DNA of 64,000 nt, taken from the NCBI RefSeq assembly GCF_022179445.1, contig NZ_BPQU01000001.1:248001-312000 (forward strand), in the 5' to 3' direction. Numbering within the stretch: position 1 is the stretch's first letter; every line of letters starts with the position of its first letter. Source of the DNA: Methylobacterium mesophilicum (lineage in GTDB: Bacteria > Pseudomonadota > Alphaproteobacteria > Rhizobiales > Beijerinckiaceae). The notes below the pieces were generated by a model, which saw nothing but the letters and a program-made list of their open reading frames with translations, was not told the DNA's origin and did not search any database. Position numbers and translations under genes: made by a program. Shown here in pieces: positions 7,873 to 15,325 of the stretch.

Positions 7873-8504
7873 GCCTCGACGCCGGTCTCAAACGAGTTCA
7901 TCGCGGCGTCGGCGACAAAGGCGTTATCGACGAGGTTGCGCTCTGCCTGCTCCTGGACTGTAGATGCTGCAGCGGCTCTGCGTGCCGGAGCGCTTCGGCG
8001 CTTTGGTGCCCTGCACCTCGCGGGCGAGGCGTGCGAGGAACCCGGTGGGCACGCCGCAGTACTGGGTCGGGGTGACGCCCTGCGTCAGCTTGATGTTTTC
8101 CCACCAGGGGATCAGGATCTGTCCTGAGCCAAGCCGACGTCGCCGGGCAGGCGGGTGTTGTCGCCGACCCCGAACAAATATTTCAGGTAGGTGCTCTGCT
8201 TCGGCATCACCTCGACGGACGCCCAGACTCCGTCGCCGGCGTCGTTGCGTTCGATCTGGTTCAGGCCGACGACGCCCGACCTCGTGTACTTGATCGCGCT
8301 CTGCGTCCACGGCGTGTTCCGCTTGAGCGTCTTTTGGAACTGCTTGCGGATGCCGACGACGGCGGCCTTGGCGGTCTCGTCCATGGCCCAGCCGGCAGCG
8401 CGCCGGTACTTGGCGATGCCGACGGTCGAGACGAAGCGGTCGCGCCAGTCCTCGATCAGCGGACCGACGTCTGAAGCGATGCGGACTTTGAACTCATGGG
8501 CCAT
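7869..8504 (-). pseudogene. Fractured phage structural (minor tail / gp10-like) gene
   Basis: An intact first part starts at ATG 8504 (MAHEFKVRIASDVGPLIEDW). It resembles phage tail-completion or virion-morphogenesis proteins, with the typical KRNTPWTQSAIKYTRSG and STYLKYLFGVGDNTRLPGD segments. After about 8115 the protein continues in a second frame (ILIPWWENIKLTQGVTPTQY, GFLARLAREVQGTKAP), then in a third frame (VQEQAERNLVDNAFVADAA) to a TAG at 7869. Two indels therefore inactivate it. It is the only trace of a virion gene in the window. Confidence 0.55.
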
Positions 8505-8543
8505 GCCCGGGACGATGCCGGCCCGGGCATGGCGCGATCTAGG

Positions 8544-10496
8544 CTACGCGAAGACGTACGGGGCGGAGGGGTGGCGGGCCTTCAACTCGTCCAGCGTGCC
8601 AGCCTCCAGGTTCCAGAGGCAAATCGCGAGCACCGGCGTGGGCGTCCACTGCGAGCCGTCCCAATGGCGCCAGACCCCGTTCACCTTCTGGGGTTGGCCG
8701 TTCTCGAAATCCTCGTCCACCTCGGAAACGGCGACGCCCGCCTCGACCGGAGCCAAGGCGGGCGTCGTGTCCAGTCCCGTGTGGTGCACGTTGCGAACCC
8801 CGTCAGCATACGCCTGGTCACCGCGGGCCACAACAGAGCGGGGCTCGGCATCGAGGCCCTTGGGCGAAGTCCCCGCGTCAATAGACACGGTCGAACCGAA
8901 AGGTTTTTCCGAGATGGGCTTGGGGGCCTTCCGAGGGCGACCGGCCTTGGGCTTGACCTGTCCCTTCCCGATGGAGGCAACGACCCGGGCCTCCCGCATC
9001 GCCTTCTCGACGTAGGACACGCTGCGCTTGCCCTCGAACGCGATGTCCTCGACCCGGGTGCCGGCGGCCTTGCGCTCCAGTGCGAAGCGGCCGAATGCGA
9101 GGCGCTGGGCCTGGATCAGGGTGCGGTCCTGCGCGCCGGCATCCCGGCGACGGGTCAGGGACCGCTCGGCCTCCCGGGCTGTCTTCAGGGCACGGGGCGC
9201 GATCACGCGCAGGTCGAGCTCCCCGGCCTCCTCGACCGTGACGCCGAAGCAGTCGACCAGCATCTGCGGGTTGGTGCGGTAGCGGGGGTCCACGGACCGC
9301 CTCTTGTACGTGGCGCTATGGCCCTGGGCGGCGCGCCGGGCCTTGGCGATGACGCTGCCCATCAGGGTGACGGCCCTGGTGCAGGAAAGGCCGCACAGGG
9401 GCGCCAGGCGCCTGACCTCGGTCTTGAGCGCGTCCGGCTCCATGACCCATGCCGCCGCGACGGTGAGGTGGTAGAGCCAGGTGTCCCGCTCGCCCTTCTG
9501 GACCGGGTGGCCCTGGAACCGCGCCTCGAACAGGTTGTACAGGTCCTTCACCACGGCCTTGGAATACGTCACGCGGTTCAACCTGACGCTCGGGGCGGGG
9601 CGTCCCTCGGCCTTCCTGGCGGCGGCGCTCTCCGCCTTGGCGGCCTTCTTCCGGGCCTGGACCTTGCGGTACTCGCGGACCTGCTCAGGCGTGTACGGCA
9701 GGATCTCGGTCCGGAGCATGTCGAAGTCGAAGCGCTCGATCTGGTCGACGTAGGCGGGCCACAAGACCTCGACCGTGCGCTTGTCGTTGGTCGACCCGGC
9801 GACGCGGAAATTGGACGTGCAGGCCATCGCCTGGATGTCCCGCCCCATATCGATGAAGCTGTCGTTGAGGCACTTCTGTACCGCCTTCCAGACCGGGTGC
9901 ATGGCAGGCAGAAGCCGGGTGTGCAGCCATACGGCCAAGAGGCCCTTGCCGCTCGACATGATGTAGGACGGCAGGGGCAGGCCGAGGTCCTGGAGGCGAG
10001 CGAGAACCAGCGGCACCATCGTGCGCGGCGTGCCGTGCCGGTAGGCCTTCTTGTTGTAGAAATCGAGGTCGACCCAGAGGGCGCCGAGGCTCGACAGGTT
10101 CCAGAACGCCTTGCACGGGCTCTCGCGGTAGTCCCGGCCCGGCTTGCCATCCTTGGTCGGCTTGGGCTCGCGGAAGGCGCTGAGGGTCATGAACTTCGGC
10201 CGGTGCCGCCGGACGGTCTCGGCGAGCTCGTGTCCCTTGGCGCCGGCGGAACGGGTGCGGGGCTCCTCGATGCCCTCGATCATGACCCGGGCCGTGTAGG
10301 TCAGGACGCAGACGCCGCGGGTGTCCTCGGGATGGATCACCGAGGCGTACGAGGACCACCGGAGATGGTGGATCGGAAGGCGTCCGAGCGTGTCGTCGGA
10401 CGGGCCTGGAACGCCCACGGGCGGGGCTTCGGGGAGTAGATCAGCGTCGGACACGTTCGCAACGTTCCCTGGCTCGGGAGACCTGCGGGGCACCAC
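8544..10496 (-). CDS. Primase-like replication protein of the mobile element
   Basis: About 650 aa. Residues 100-240 look like an archaeo-eukaryotic-type primase domain of plasmid or phage replication proteins: LWVDLDFY (acidic catalytic pair, residues 143-145), SYIMSSGKGLLAVWL (about 178-191) and SNFRVAGSTNDKR (about 228-240). A C-terminal helix-turn-helix (RVEDIAFEGKRSVSYVEKAM, about 480-500) and a Pro/Lys-rich tail follow. It probably starts replication of the element at a nearby origin, for which the inverted repeat at 10,617-10,797 is a candidate. The start is uncertain: ATG 10496 or a GTG 42 bp inside (VSDADLLPE). Confidence 0.6.
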   Translation of the reverse strand: MVPRRSPEPGNVANVSDADLLPEAPPVGVPGPSDDTLGRLPIHHLRWSSYASVIHPEDTRGVCVLTYTARVMIEGIEEPRTRSAGAKGHELAETVRRHRPKFMTLSAFREPKPTKDGKPGRDYRESPCKAFWNLSSLGALWVDLDFYNKKAYRHGTPRTMVPLVLARLQDLGLPLPSYIMSSGKGLLAVWLHTRLLPAMHPVWKAVQKCLNDSFIDMGRDIQAMACTSNFRVAGSTNDKRTVEVLWPAYVDQIERFDFDMLRTEILPYTPEQVREYRKVQARKKAAKAESAAARKAEGRPAPSVRLNRVTYSKAVVKDLYNLFEARFQGHPVQKGERDTWLYHLTVAAAWVMEPDALKTEVRRLAPLCGLSCTRAVTLMGSVIAKARRAAQGHSATYKRRSVDPRYRTNPQMLVDCFGVTVEEAGELDLRVIAPRALKTAREAERSLTRRRDAGAQDRTLIQAQRLAFGRFALERKAAGTRVEDIAFEGKRSVSYVEKAMREARVVASIGKGQVKPKAGRPRKAPKPISEKPFGSTVSIDAGTSPKGLDAEPRSVVARGDQAYADGVRNVHHTGLDTTPALAPVEAGVAVSEVDEDFENGQPQKVNGVWRHWDGSQWTPTPVLAICLWNLEAGTLDELKARHPSAPYVFA

Positions 10497-10616
10497 GACC
10501 CGCCGGTCTCCGAATTCGATGTGGGATTGTTGACCTGGGGGTTGCGAACGACAAGCGGTTTCGACGCGTCAGGATCAGATAGCGGGTCCGCACAGGGGGA
10601 GAGCCCCCTCGATCTC

Positions 10617-10797
10617 CCGTGCCTTAGGGCATGCTATAGTCCCGGCTGGACCGAAAGGGCTCCGTTTCCGGGACCGAAACGTCGATCCCCTGAACGCCGG
10701 CCGACCCCGGCGAGAACGGTCCGGCCGGTCCTTCCGAACCCGCCCTGGCGTCAACCCTTTCGATTAAGCCGGGACTATAGCATGCCTTTAGGCACGG
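10617..10797. repeat. 43-bp inverted repeat flanking a 95-bp core, upstream of the primase gene
   Basis: Arms at 10617-10659 and 10755-10797 are reverse complements at 38 of 43 positions, sharing the run GGCATGCTATAGTCCCGGCT. Each arm can itself fold TGCC-loop-GGCA. The two mismatches in that part fall in the tetraloop (TTAG versus TAAA), and the other three are clustered beside the conserved run. The whole 492-bp gap 10,497-10,988 otherwise holds no convincing gene. Apparent small ORFs across both strands encode near-identical peptides only because of the repeat. It could be an origin, a structured RNA or a recombination site. Confidence 0.7.
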
Positions 10798-10988
10798 TAA
10801 GGGCGGGTAGCCCTGACGCCCTGCGGCGCAAAGGTTCCCGTCCGTAGGGACCATCGGGCCAATGACCTTGGGCCTGTCACCTATCCGAATACGTCCCGCT
10901 GCGTGACGCTCACCCTGTCACCCAGGGACCGTCACCGTGAAGCACCCCTCAGTCTCCCGCCCCTCAGCCCCCGCCCGGGCCTGACGCC

Positions 10989-11345
10989 ATGCGCGCCAAC
11001 CCCCAGGGCGTCCGGGCCCGCGTCACCGACCACGCTGTCCGCCGGTACGCCGAGCGGGCCCTTGGGGTGACCGTCGACGGCGACGACGCCGAGGCCATGA
11101 CAGCCCTGCGCGAGCGCCGGGTCCCGGTCGGCGCCGTCCGTCGGCACCTCTCGACCGTCGGGGGCCTCGGCGTCGCCAACGGGGCGCAGGCGGTCATCGC
11201 CAACGGCCTGAAGATCGTCATCGCCGACGGCGCCGTCGTGACCGTCCTGGCGAAGAAGTTTCGTCCTGACCCGGCGCCCTCCGGACCCACCGTGCCCGTC
11301 CAGCGCCGCCAGCGGACGTGCCTCGACGCGGAGTACCTGCCGTGA
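10989..11345 (+). CDS. Hypothetical element protein with HAVxRYAER motif
   Basis: 118 aa from ATG 10989, first gene of the tiny-gene run. The sequence VTDHAVRRYAERALGVTVDG followed by KIVIADGAVVTVLAKKF is a pattern seen in small phage and plasmid proteins, with a conserved His/Arg helix and a closing beta-hairpin. A nuclease-like fold is possible, but I cannot name a family. The C-terminus is basic. Its stop overlaps the next start by 4 bp (GTGA). Confidence 0.55.
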   Translation: MRANPQGVRARVTDHAVRRYAERALGVTVDGDDAEAMTALRERRVPVGAVRRHLSTVGGLGVANGAQAVIANGLKIVIADGAVVTVLAKKFRPDPAPSGPTVPVQRRQRTCLDAEYLP

Positions 11346-11581
11346 GCGCGACCCCCGCCTTCTCCTTCGATGGATGCGCCGACGCCGATGCGTGCCGGGC
11401 CGGCATCCGCCCGCTCCTGGCCCCGGGGATGACCTGGTCCGAGGTCCACTGCGGCCGGTGCCGCCAGACCGGCATCGTCGTGCATGCCGACCTCGTGCCC
11501 GCCCCGGCGCCCGAGCCCGAGACCGAGTCTGTGGCCGAGGCCGAGGCGCCCCGGGCGTCCGGCAAGGGGAGCGGTCGATGA
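11342..11581 (+). CDS. Small protein with possible zinc-binding cysteines
   Basis: 79 aa from GTG 11342. Cysteines occur as DGCADADACRAG near the start and HCGRCRQTG about 30 residues later, which could make one zinc site. The tail is an acidic Pro/Ala/Glu linker (PAPAPEPETESVAEAEAP). Overlaps both neighbours by 4 bp. Function unknown. Confidence 0.5.
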   Translation: MSATPAFSFDGCADADACRAGIRPLLAPGMTWSEVHCGRCRQTGIVVHADLVPAPAPEPETESVAEAEAPRASGKGSGR

Positions 11582-12030
11582 CGCGGTACGGCTTGCCCTT
11601 CCAGGGTCACCACGAGCGGCGCGAGGCCGAATGGGTCGGCGCCCTCGTCCTCTTCGGCGTCGCGGTCGCGCTGCTGCTGCCGGGCGCCACGTTCAGCCGT
11701 CCGACGTTCGACGCTTGGTCTGCCATCGCCCCCGAGGGCACCTGGGGGGCCACGCTCCTCGGCGTCGCCCTGATCCGGATGATCGGCCTTTGGGTCAACG
11801 GATCGAAGCGCCACTCGCCCTCGCTCAGGTTCGTCACCGCCACCGTCGGCGCCTGCGTCTGGTCCGGGATGGCCTTCCTCCTGGCCCGTGACGGGTACCC
11901 CGGCTGGAACACGGGCTGCGGGGCCTACGGCATCCTCGCCATCGTCGACGCCTACTGCGCGCTCCGGGCCATCTGGGACCAAGGCCGCAACGACGCCAGA
12001 GCCAAGATCATTTCCAGGGCCGCACAGTGA
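11578..12030 (+). CDS. Membrane protein with about four helices (hypothetical)
   Basis: 150 aa from ATG 11578, which overlaps the previous stop (ATGA). Hydrophobic segments lie near residues 17-32 (VGALVLFGVAVALLLPG), 50-70 (WGATLLGVALIRMIGLWV), 83-100 (FVTATVGACVWSGMAFLL) and 113-126. A cytoplasmic-looking KRHSPSLRF loop separates the second and third. Lying immediately before the holin/endolysin genes, it may contribute to membrane disruption, but no named family is recognised. Confidence 0.55.
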   Translation: MTRYGLPFQGHHERREAEWVGALVLFGVAVALLLPGATFSRPTFDAWSAIAPEGTWGATLLGVALIRMIGLWVNGSKRHSPSLRFVTATVGACVWSGMAFLLARDGYPGWNTGCGAYGILAIVDAYCALRAIWDQGRNDARAKIISRAAQ

Positions 12031-12365
12031 CCGAGTGGCTCGACGCGATCATCAACCTCCCGGCCGACGCGCTGAAGGCCATCGGGACCATCGCGGTCGG
12101 CGGCACCCTGGCGGGCGCCACGTACGTCGTCTCCCGCATCAAGGAGGCGCGGCGACCGCCCGAACAGGTCGTCGGCCTGCCCCGCGTCGCCCTCGACCCG
12201 ACCGACCGGGACATGGGCTTCAGCCTGATCAGGACCGGCACCGACCTAACACGGGCGCTCCACGACCACGGCGAGATCCTGCGGGCCGCCATGGCGCCGA
12301 TGGGCGCGCCTTCCCCGACTCATCCCGCCACCCGTGGCACCCGCACCCGGAGGCCTCAGCCGTGA
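12027..12365 (+). CDS. Single-helix membrane protein in the lysis cluster (hypothetical)
   Basis: 112 aa from GTG 12027, overlapping the previous stop by 4 bp. One hydrophobic segment (DALKAIGTIAVGGTLAGATYVV, about 14-35), then a soluble part (RDMGFSLIRTGTDLTRALHDHG) and a basic Pro/Thr-rich end. Layout and location would suit a holin or antiholin. This is only inferred from context. Confidence 0.5.
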   Translation: MTEWLDAIINLPADALKAIGTIAVGGTLAGATYVVSRIKEARRPPEQVVGLPRVALDPTDRDMGFSLIRTGTDLTRALHDHGEILRAAMAPMGAPSPTHPATRGTRTRRPQP

Positions 12366-12595
12366 GGAAGCCCAAGCTCGTCCCCAACGCCAAGGCCGTC
12401 GCGAAGCGCTCCTGGTCCTTCCGGCTCAACGCCGTCGGGGCCGTCCTCGGCGCGGCCGAGCTCGGGATGTCCGTGTTCGCGGCGAGCCCCCCGATCTCGC
12501 CGGCGGTCTTCGCGACCGTCTACGCCGCCGTCAACCTCGGCGGCATGGCCGCCCGGCTGGTCGCCCAGACCTGCCTCTCCGGAGAGGACGCCTGA
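12362..12595 (+). CDS. Putative holin-like protein
   Basis: 77 aa from GTG 12362, overlapping the previous stop. A basic N-terminus (RKPKLVPNAKAVAKRSWSFR) precedes two hydrophobic stretches, LNAVGAVLGAAELGMSVF and PAVFATVYAAVNLGGMAARLVA. Small two-helix proteins of this type often lie directly before endolysin genes in alphaproteobacterial phages and act as pinholins or holins. It ends within the start of the endolysin gene (TGATG). Confidence 0.55.
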   Translation: MRKPKLVPNAKAVAKRSWSFRLNAVGAVLGAAELGMSVFAASPPISPAVFATVYAAVNLGGMAARLVAQTCLSGEDA

Positions 12596-13134
12596 TGTTC
12601 GCCTGGCTCAACCGCAAGCCGGCCATCGCCGGCGCGTCCGCGATCCCGGACTTCCGCACCGATGTCCGCAAGTCCGGACGCGGCCCGTCCCGCATGAAGC
12701 GGAGCGCCACCCTCGGCGCCGCCTGCATCAGCGTGGTCGGCGCCTTCGAGGGCCTGCGCCAGACGGCCTACCCCGACCCGGCCACCCGGGGGAAACCCTG
12801 GACGGTCTGCTACGGCGAGACGCTCGGGGTGAAACCGGGCGACAGCTACTCGGTGGCCGAGTGCAAGGCGATGCTGGAGAAGTACGCCCTCGCCGTCGAG
12901 GGGTGCGTCACGTCCGCGATCACGGACGGCGCATACGCCGCCTACGTGTCGCTGGCCTACAACATCGGCACCGGCGGGTTCTGCAGGAGCTCGGTCGCCC
13001 GCCTCGCGAACGCCGGCCAGCCCCGCGCCGCCTGCGACGCCATCCGCAAGTTCAACCGCGCCGGCGGCGTGGTCTTTCCCGGCCTGACCCGCCGGCGCGA
13101 AGCCGAGCGCGCCCTCTGCCTGAAGGGCCTCTGA
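12595..13134 (+). CDS. Phage endolysin, GH24 lysozyme (possible SAR type)
   Basis: 179 aa muramidase. The catalytic region has Glu52 in VVGAFEGLRQTAYPD, then Asp61 and Thr70 in KPWTVCYGETLG, matching the E-D-T triad of phage lysozymes. Downstream AYVSLAYNIGTGGFCRSSVARLANAG and FNRAGGVVFPGLTRRREAE are family signatures. An internal ATG at residue 34 (MKRSATLGAACISVVGAFEG) would give a product with a weakly hydrophobic N-terminal helix, like a signal-arrest-release endolysin. Cleaves peptidoglycan during host lysis. Confidence 0.88.
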   Translation: MFAWLNRKPAIAGASAIPDFRTDVRKSGRGPSRMKRSATLGAACISVVGAFEGLRQTAYPDPATRGKPWTVCYGETLGVKPGDSYSVAECKAMLEKYALAVEGCVTSAITDGAYAAYVSLAYNIGTGGFCRSSVARLANAGQPRAACDAIRKFNRAGGVVFPGLTRRREAERALCLKGL

Positions 13135-13137
13135 CCC

Positions 13138-13380
13138 ATGTCCACCGGCGCCATCGTCCTGCTCGCGGTCCTCGCCCTCCTGGCATGGACCGCCCTTCTC
13201 GACGCCGTGAAGGAGTGCCTCGCCATCCGGGCGAGGGCGTCTGCCTGCCCGTGCCGGGATCTCCGCTCCGTGACCCTCACCCCGGGGGCGGTCTTCGAAC
13301 TCCCGCCCGGGACCGATCTCTCGGCGGGGTCCGACGCCGACCCGAGGGTTGCTGCCGCCACCCTGAAGAGGGCGCACTGA
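13138..13380 (+). CDS. Small membrane-anchored protein after the endolysin
   Basis: 80 aa, with one N-terminal helix (GAIVLLAVLALLAWTALL, residues 4-21) followed by a soluble tail holding CPCRDLRS and an acidic C-terminus. Starts 3 bp after the endolysin stop. Possibly lysis-related. No family recognised. Confidence 0.45.
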   Translation: MSTGAIVLLAVLALLAWTALLDAVKECLAIRARASACPCRDLRSVTLTPGAVFELPPGTDLSAGSDADPRVAAATLKRAH

Positions 13381-13382
13381 CC

Positions 13383-13619
13383 ATGTCCCAGACTCCCGAC
13401 ACCGTCCGCGAGAGCGAGTACGCCGAGACCTACCGGCTCGTCCTCGATGCCGAGGGGAACATGGGCGAGCCCCTTCCGACGGGGCGCACCTTCCGGCTCC
13501 GGACCATCGAGGTCCCGGGTCGCCCGCCCGTGATCCTGTCCGCCGAGATACAGAACGCGCCCGGCCTGGCATGGGTGCTCCAGTCCGGCCCCGGCTGGTC
13601 CGTGGCGGACGTCGGCTGA
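13383..13619 (+). CDS. Small soluble element protein (hypothetical)
   Basis: 78 aa from ATG 13383, 2 bp after the preceding stop. Beta-rich and acidic, without membrane segments or cysteines: ESEYAETYRLVLDAEGNMGE and VILSAEIQNAPGLAWVLQSG. Not recognised. Its stop overlaps the next start (TGATG). Confidence 0.45.
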   Translation: MSQTPDTVRESEYAETYRLVLDAEGNMGEPLPTGRTFRLRTIEVPGRPPVILSAEIQNAPGLAWVLQSGPGWSVADVG

Positions 13620-13999
13620 TGCTCGACCTGCTCCTCGCCCTGGTGTGGACGGTCCCCGGCATCGCGGCCGTCCTCGCCGCATTGGCCGCCGCGCTGGCTG
13701 TCGCCTACGCGCCCCGCCTGGCGCTGCCCCTGATCCTCGTCGCCGCCATCCTCTACGGCGTCGCCTACGTGACACGGCTCCACGACGAGGCGGCCGCCGC
13801 CCGCCGGGACCTGGCCGCCGCGGCGGACAAGGCCGAGACCCAGCGCCTCGTCATCGCCTCCCTGCAGCGGACGTCCGCCGCCGCGGCCAGGCGCGCCAAG
13901 GCCAACGCCTCCGCCCATGCCCGGATCGGGTCCGCCCCGGCCTCGGACGACGGTCCCGTGGCCCCGGTCCTCGGGCAGACGCTGGAGCGGTTCCGATGA
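13619..13999 (+). CDS. Rz-like inner-membrane spanin candidate
   Basis: 126 aa. Two hydrophobic helices near residues 3-28 and 35-51 are followed by an Ala/Arg/Glu-rich predicted coiled coil (HDEAAAARRDLAAAADKAE, about 55-95) and a short polar tail. A membrane anchor with a periplasmic coiled coil immediately before a small lipoprotein is the usual arrangement of Rz/Rz1 spanins. Canonical Rz has one helix, so the assignment is by layout and position. Confidence 0.45.
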   Translation: MLDLLLALVWTVPGIAAVLAALAAALAVAYAPRLALPLILVAAILYGVAYVTRLHDEAAAARRDLAAAADKAETQRLVIASLQRTSAAAARRAKANASAHARIGSAPASDDGPVAPVLGQTLERFR

Positions 14000-14232
14000 C
14001 CCGCATCGTCCTCGCCGTCCTGATCGCCGCCGTGGTCGCCGGCTGCAACGCCGGGAAGCCGGACGTGTCCGCGATCCCGGACTCGTTGCTCACATGCTCG
14101 GGCGCGCCCCGTTGGAAGGGCGGCACCCAGCGCGACGTCGCCGGGTTCGTCGAGGATCTCGGCGACGCCCACGCCGACTGCGCCGGCAAGCTCGGCGAAG
14201 TCAGGGGCATCGTCCGCGGGGGGAAGCGATGA
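13996..14232 (+). CDS. Rz1-like outer-membrane spanin lipoprotein candidate
   Basis: 78 aa from ATG 13996, overlapping the previous stop by 4 bp. A type II signal peptide ends in a lipobox (AAVVAGC, Cys17). The mature part contains LLTCSGAPRWKGGTQRDVAG and then ADCAGKLGEVRGIVR. This matches the o-spanins and small phage lipoproteins that partner Rz. With the upstream gene it would fuse inner and outer membranes in the last step of lysis. Confidence 0.6.
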   Translation: MTRIVLAVLIAAVVAGCNAGKPDVSAIPDSLLTCSGAPRWKGGTQRDVAGFVEDLGDAHADCAGKLGEVRGIVRGGKR

Positions 14233-14408
14233 CCGTCCCCGCCGCCCTGGTCGCCCTGTACTGCGTCGCGGCCGCGCCGGCGCCGCTCGTCGGGTCCGAC
14301 GTCTACCGGGCCCTGAGGGGCGAGCCCGTTCCCGGGGCCGCCCCGCCCCAGGCCGTCGCCGCAGCCGTCCGTGGCGCCGCGGCCCGCCATCCCCGGAGGC
14401 ACCCGTGA
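14229..14408 (+). CDS. Very small secreted or anchored protein (hypothetical)
   Basis: 59 aa from ATG 14229, overlapping the spanin-like stop (ATGA). Weak hydrophobic N-terminus (AALVALYCVAAAPAPLVG), then an Ala/Pro/Arg-rich tail. Supported only by the unbroken chain of start/stop overlaps. Confidence 0.4.
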   Translation: MTVPAALVALYCVAAAPAPLVGSDVYRALRGEPVPGAAPPQAVAAAVRGAAARHPRRHP

Positions 14409-14494
14409 GCGTGACCGTGGCATTCGTCGTGGGCATGCTGATCGGGCTGTGCCTAGCCGACCCGCCCCGCCGGCCGCCGTGGAGAGCGGCATGA
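14405..14494 (+). CDS. 29-aa membrane micropeptide candidate
   Basis: GTG 14405 overlaps the previous stop, and its own TGA overlaps the next ATG. The product is a single hydrophobic helix (VTVAFVVGMLIGLCLA) with an Arg/Pro end. It could be a small membrane peptide of the lysis cluster or just a translational bridge. Confidence 0.4.
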   Translation: MSVTVAFVVGMLIGLCLADPPRRPPWRAA

Positions 14495-14661
14495 CCCCGG
14501 CCGCCCGCGCCGTCGTCGAGGCCGCCCGCGAGCTCGTCCGGAGCCGGCGCTGGTACCTGGAGCTCCCTCCGGATCGGCCGCTGCCCGCCCGCCTGGAGGA
14601 CACCCTCCACCGGGCCATCGTCGCTCTCGATGCCGAGGAGGCCGCCCGTGCCCGAGGCTGA
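14491..14661 (+). CDS. Small helical protein (hypothetical)
   Basis: 56 aa from ATG 14491. Predicted all-helical and highly charged: AARAVVEAARELVRSRRWYL, then LEDTLHRAIVALDAEEAARA. Overlaps the next gene by 14 bp. No family recognised. Confidence 0.4.
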   Translation: MTPAARAVVEAARELVRSRRWYLELPPDRPLPARLEDTLHRAIVALDAEEAARARG

Positions 14662-14884
14662 TCCCTGCCGCCGGGCCCTGACGCCCACCGAGGAGGCCGC
14701 CCTGTTCGCCGGCGACGCGCTGCGGGCCGCCAACAGGGTGATGTCCGGGAAGGCGGCGGGCGAGGCCGACGCCGCCTATCTCGCGGTCTACGTAATCCTC
14801 GCCGCGGCCGCCCTCGGGCAGGGACGCGCCGCATTCGAGGCCGCCATGGCCGCCCGGGGCGGGGCCTCAGTCCCCGGTCGATAG
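14648..14884 (+). CDS. Small Ala-rich helical protein (hypothetical)
   Basis: 78 aa from GTG 14648, last gene of the rightward run. LTPTEEAALFAGDALRAANR and AAYLAVYVILAAAALGQG suggest two amphipathic helices. Its end overlaps by 18 bp the end of the oppositely oriented secreted protein, so transcripts converge here. Confidence 0.4.
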   Translation: MPEADPCRRALTPTEEAALFAGDALRAANRVMSGKAAGEADAAYLAVYVILAAAALGQGRAAFEAAMAARGGASVPGR

Positions 14885-15325
14885 CTGCCCCACGCCCGAG
14901 GCGCACCTTGAGTCCGTGAATTGGGACGCGAGTTCCAGGTTCGCGTCCCCCGGGTCCTGTCCGATCAGGAACGAGAGCCGAACGCCGTCCGGGAATGCGG
15001 CCGCCCCGCCGATGGCCGGCATCCGCCCCCGGCCGGCGGTCCCCGTCGCCACGACACGCGACGTCTCCCTCCCGGTTGCGCGCACGTGCTCCCCGCAGGC
15101 CACGGTCACCGTCCAGCCGGCCCGGCCGTCGGGGACGGCGTCGACGTACGCGTAGCGCGTCCGCCCCGGTCCCGCGGGAGTCTGCACGGCGTAGTGCCAG
15201 CGGTCCCGTGCCGACGGCCACTGATCGTCCGCGATGTACGGGGGCGGCACCGCGTTAGGCCCGGTCTGCGCCGATGCCGGTGCGCCGGCCGCCAGCGCGA
15301 CGGCGAGGAGGAATGCCTGTCTCAT
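14867..15325 (-). CDS. Secreted hypothetical protein
   Basis: 152 aa from ATG 15325, overlapping the upstream stop by 4 bp. Clear signal peptide (MRQAFLLAVALAAGAPASAQ), then a beta-rich domain with YAVQTPAGPGRTRYAYVDAV and two cysteines (VACGEHV, DSRCASGV) that may form a disulfide. Periplasmic or secreted. No family recognised. Confidence 0.5.
   Translation of the reverse strand: MRQAFLLAVALAAGAPASAQTGPNAVPPPYIADDQWPSARDRWHYAVQTPAGPGRTRYAYVDAVPDGRAGWTVTVACGEHVRATGRETSRVVATGTAGRGRMPAIGGAAAFPDGVRLSFLIGQDPGDANLELASQFTDSRCASGVGQLSTGD

Noticed and set aside
8496..10439. 647-codon open frame antisense to the primase-like gene
   Set aside because: No recognisable motifs. The opposite strand has conserved primase motifs and normal codon use.
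10521..10854. Two opposing small ORFs encoding similar peptides (ACYSPGW / ACYSPGL)
   Set aside because: The similarity follows from the inverted repeat. Neither frame has protein-like flanks or a good ribosome site.
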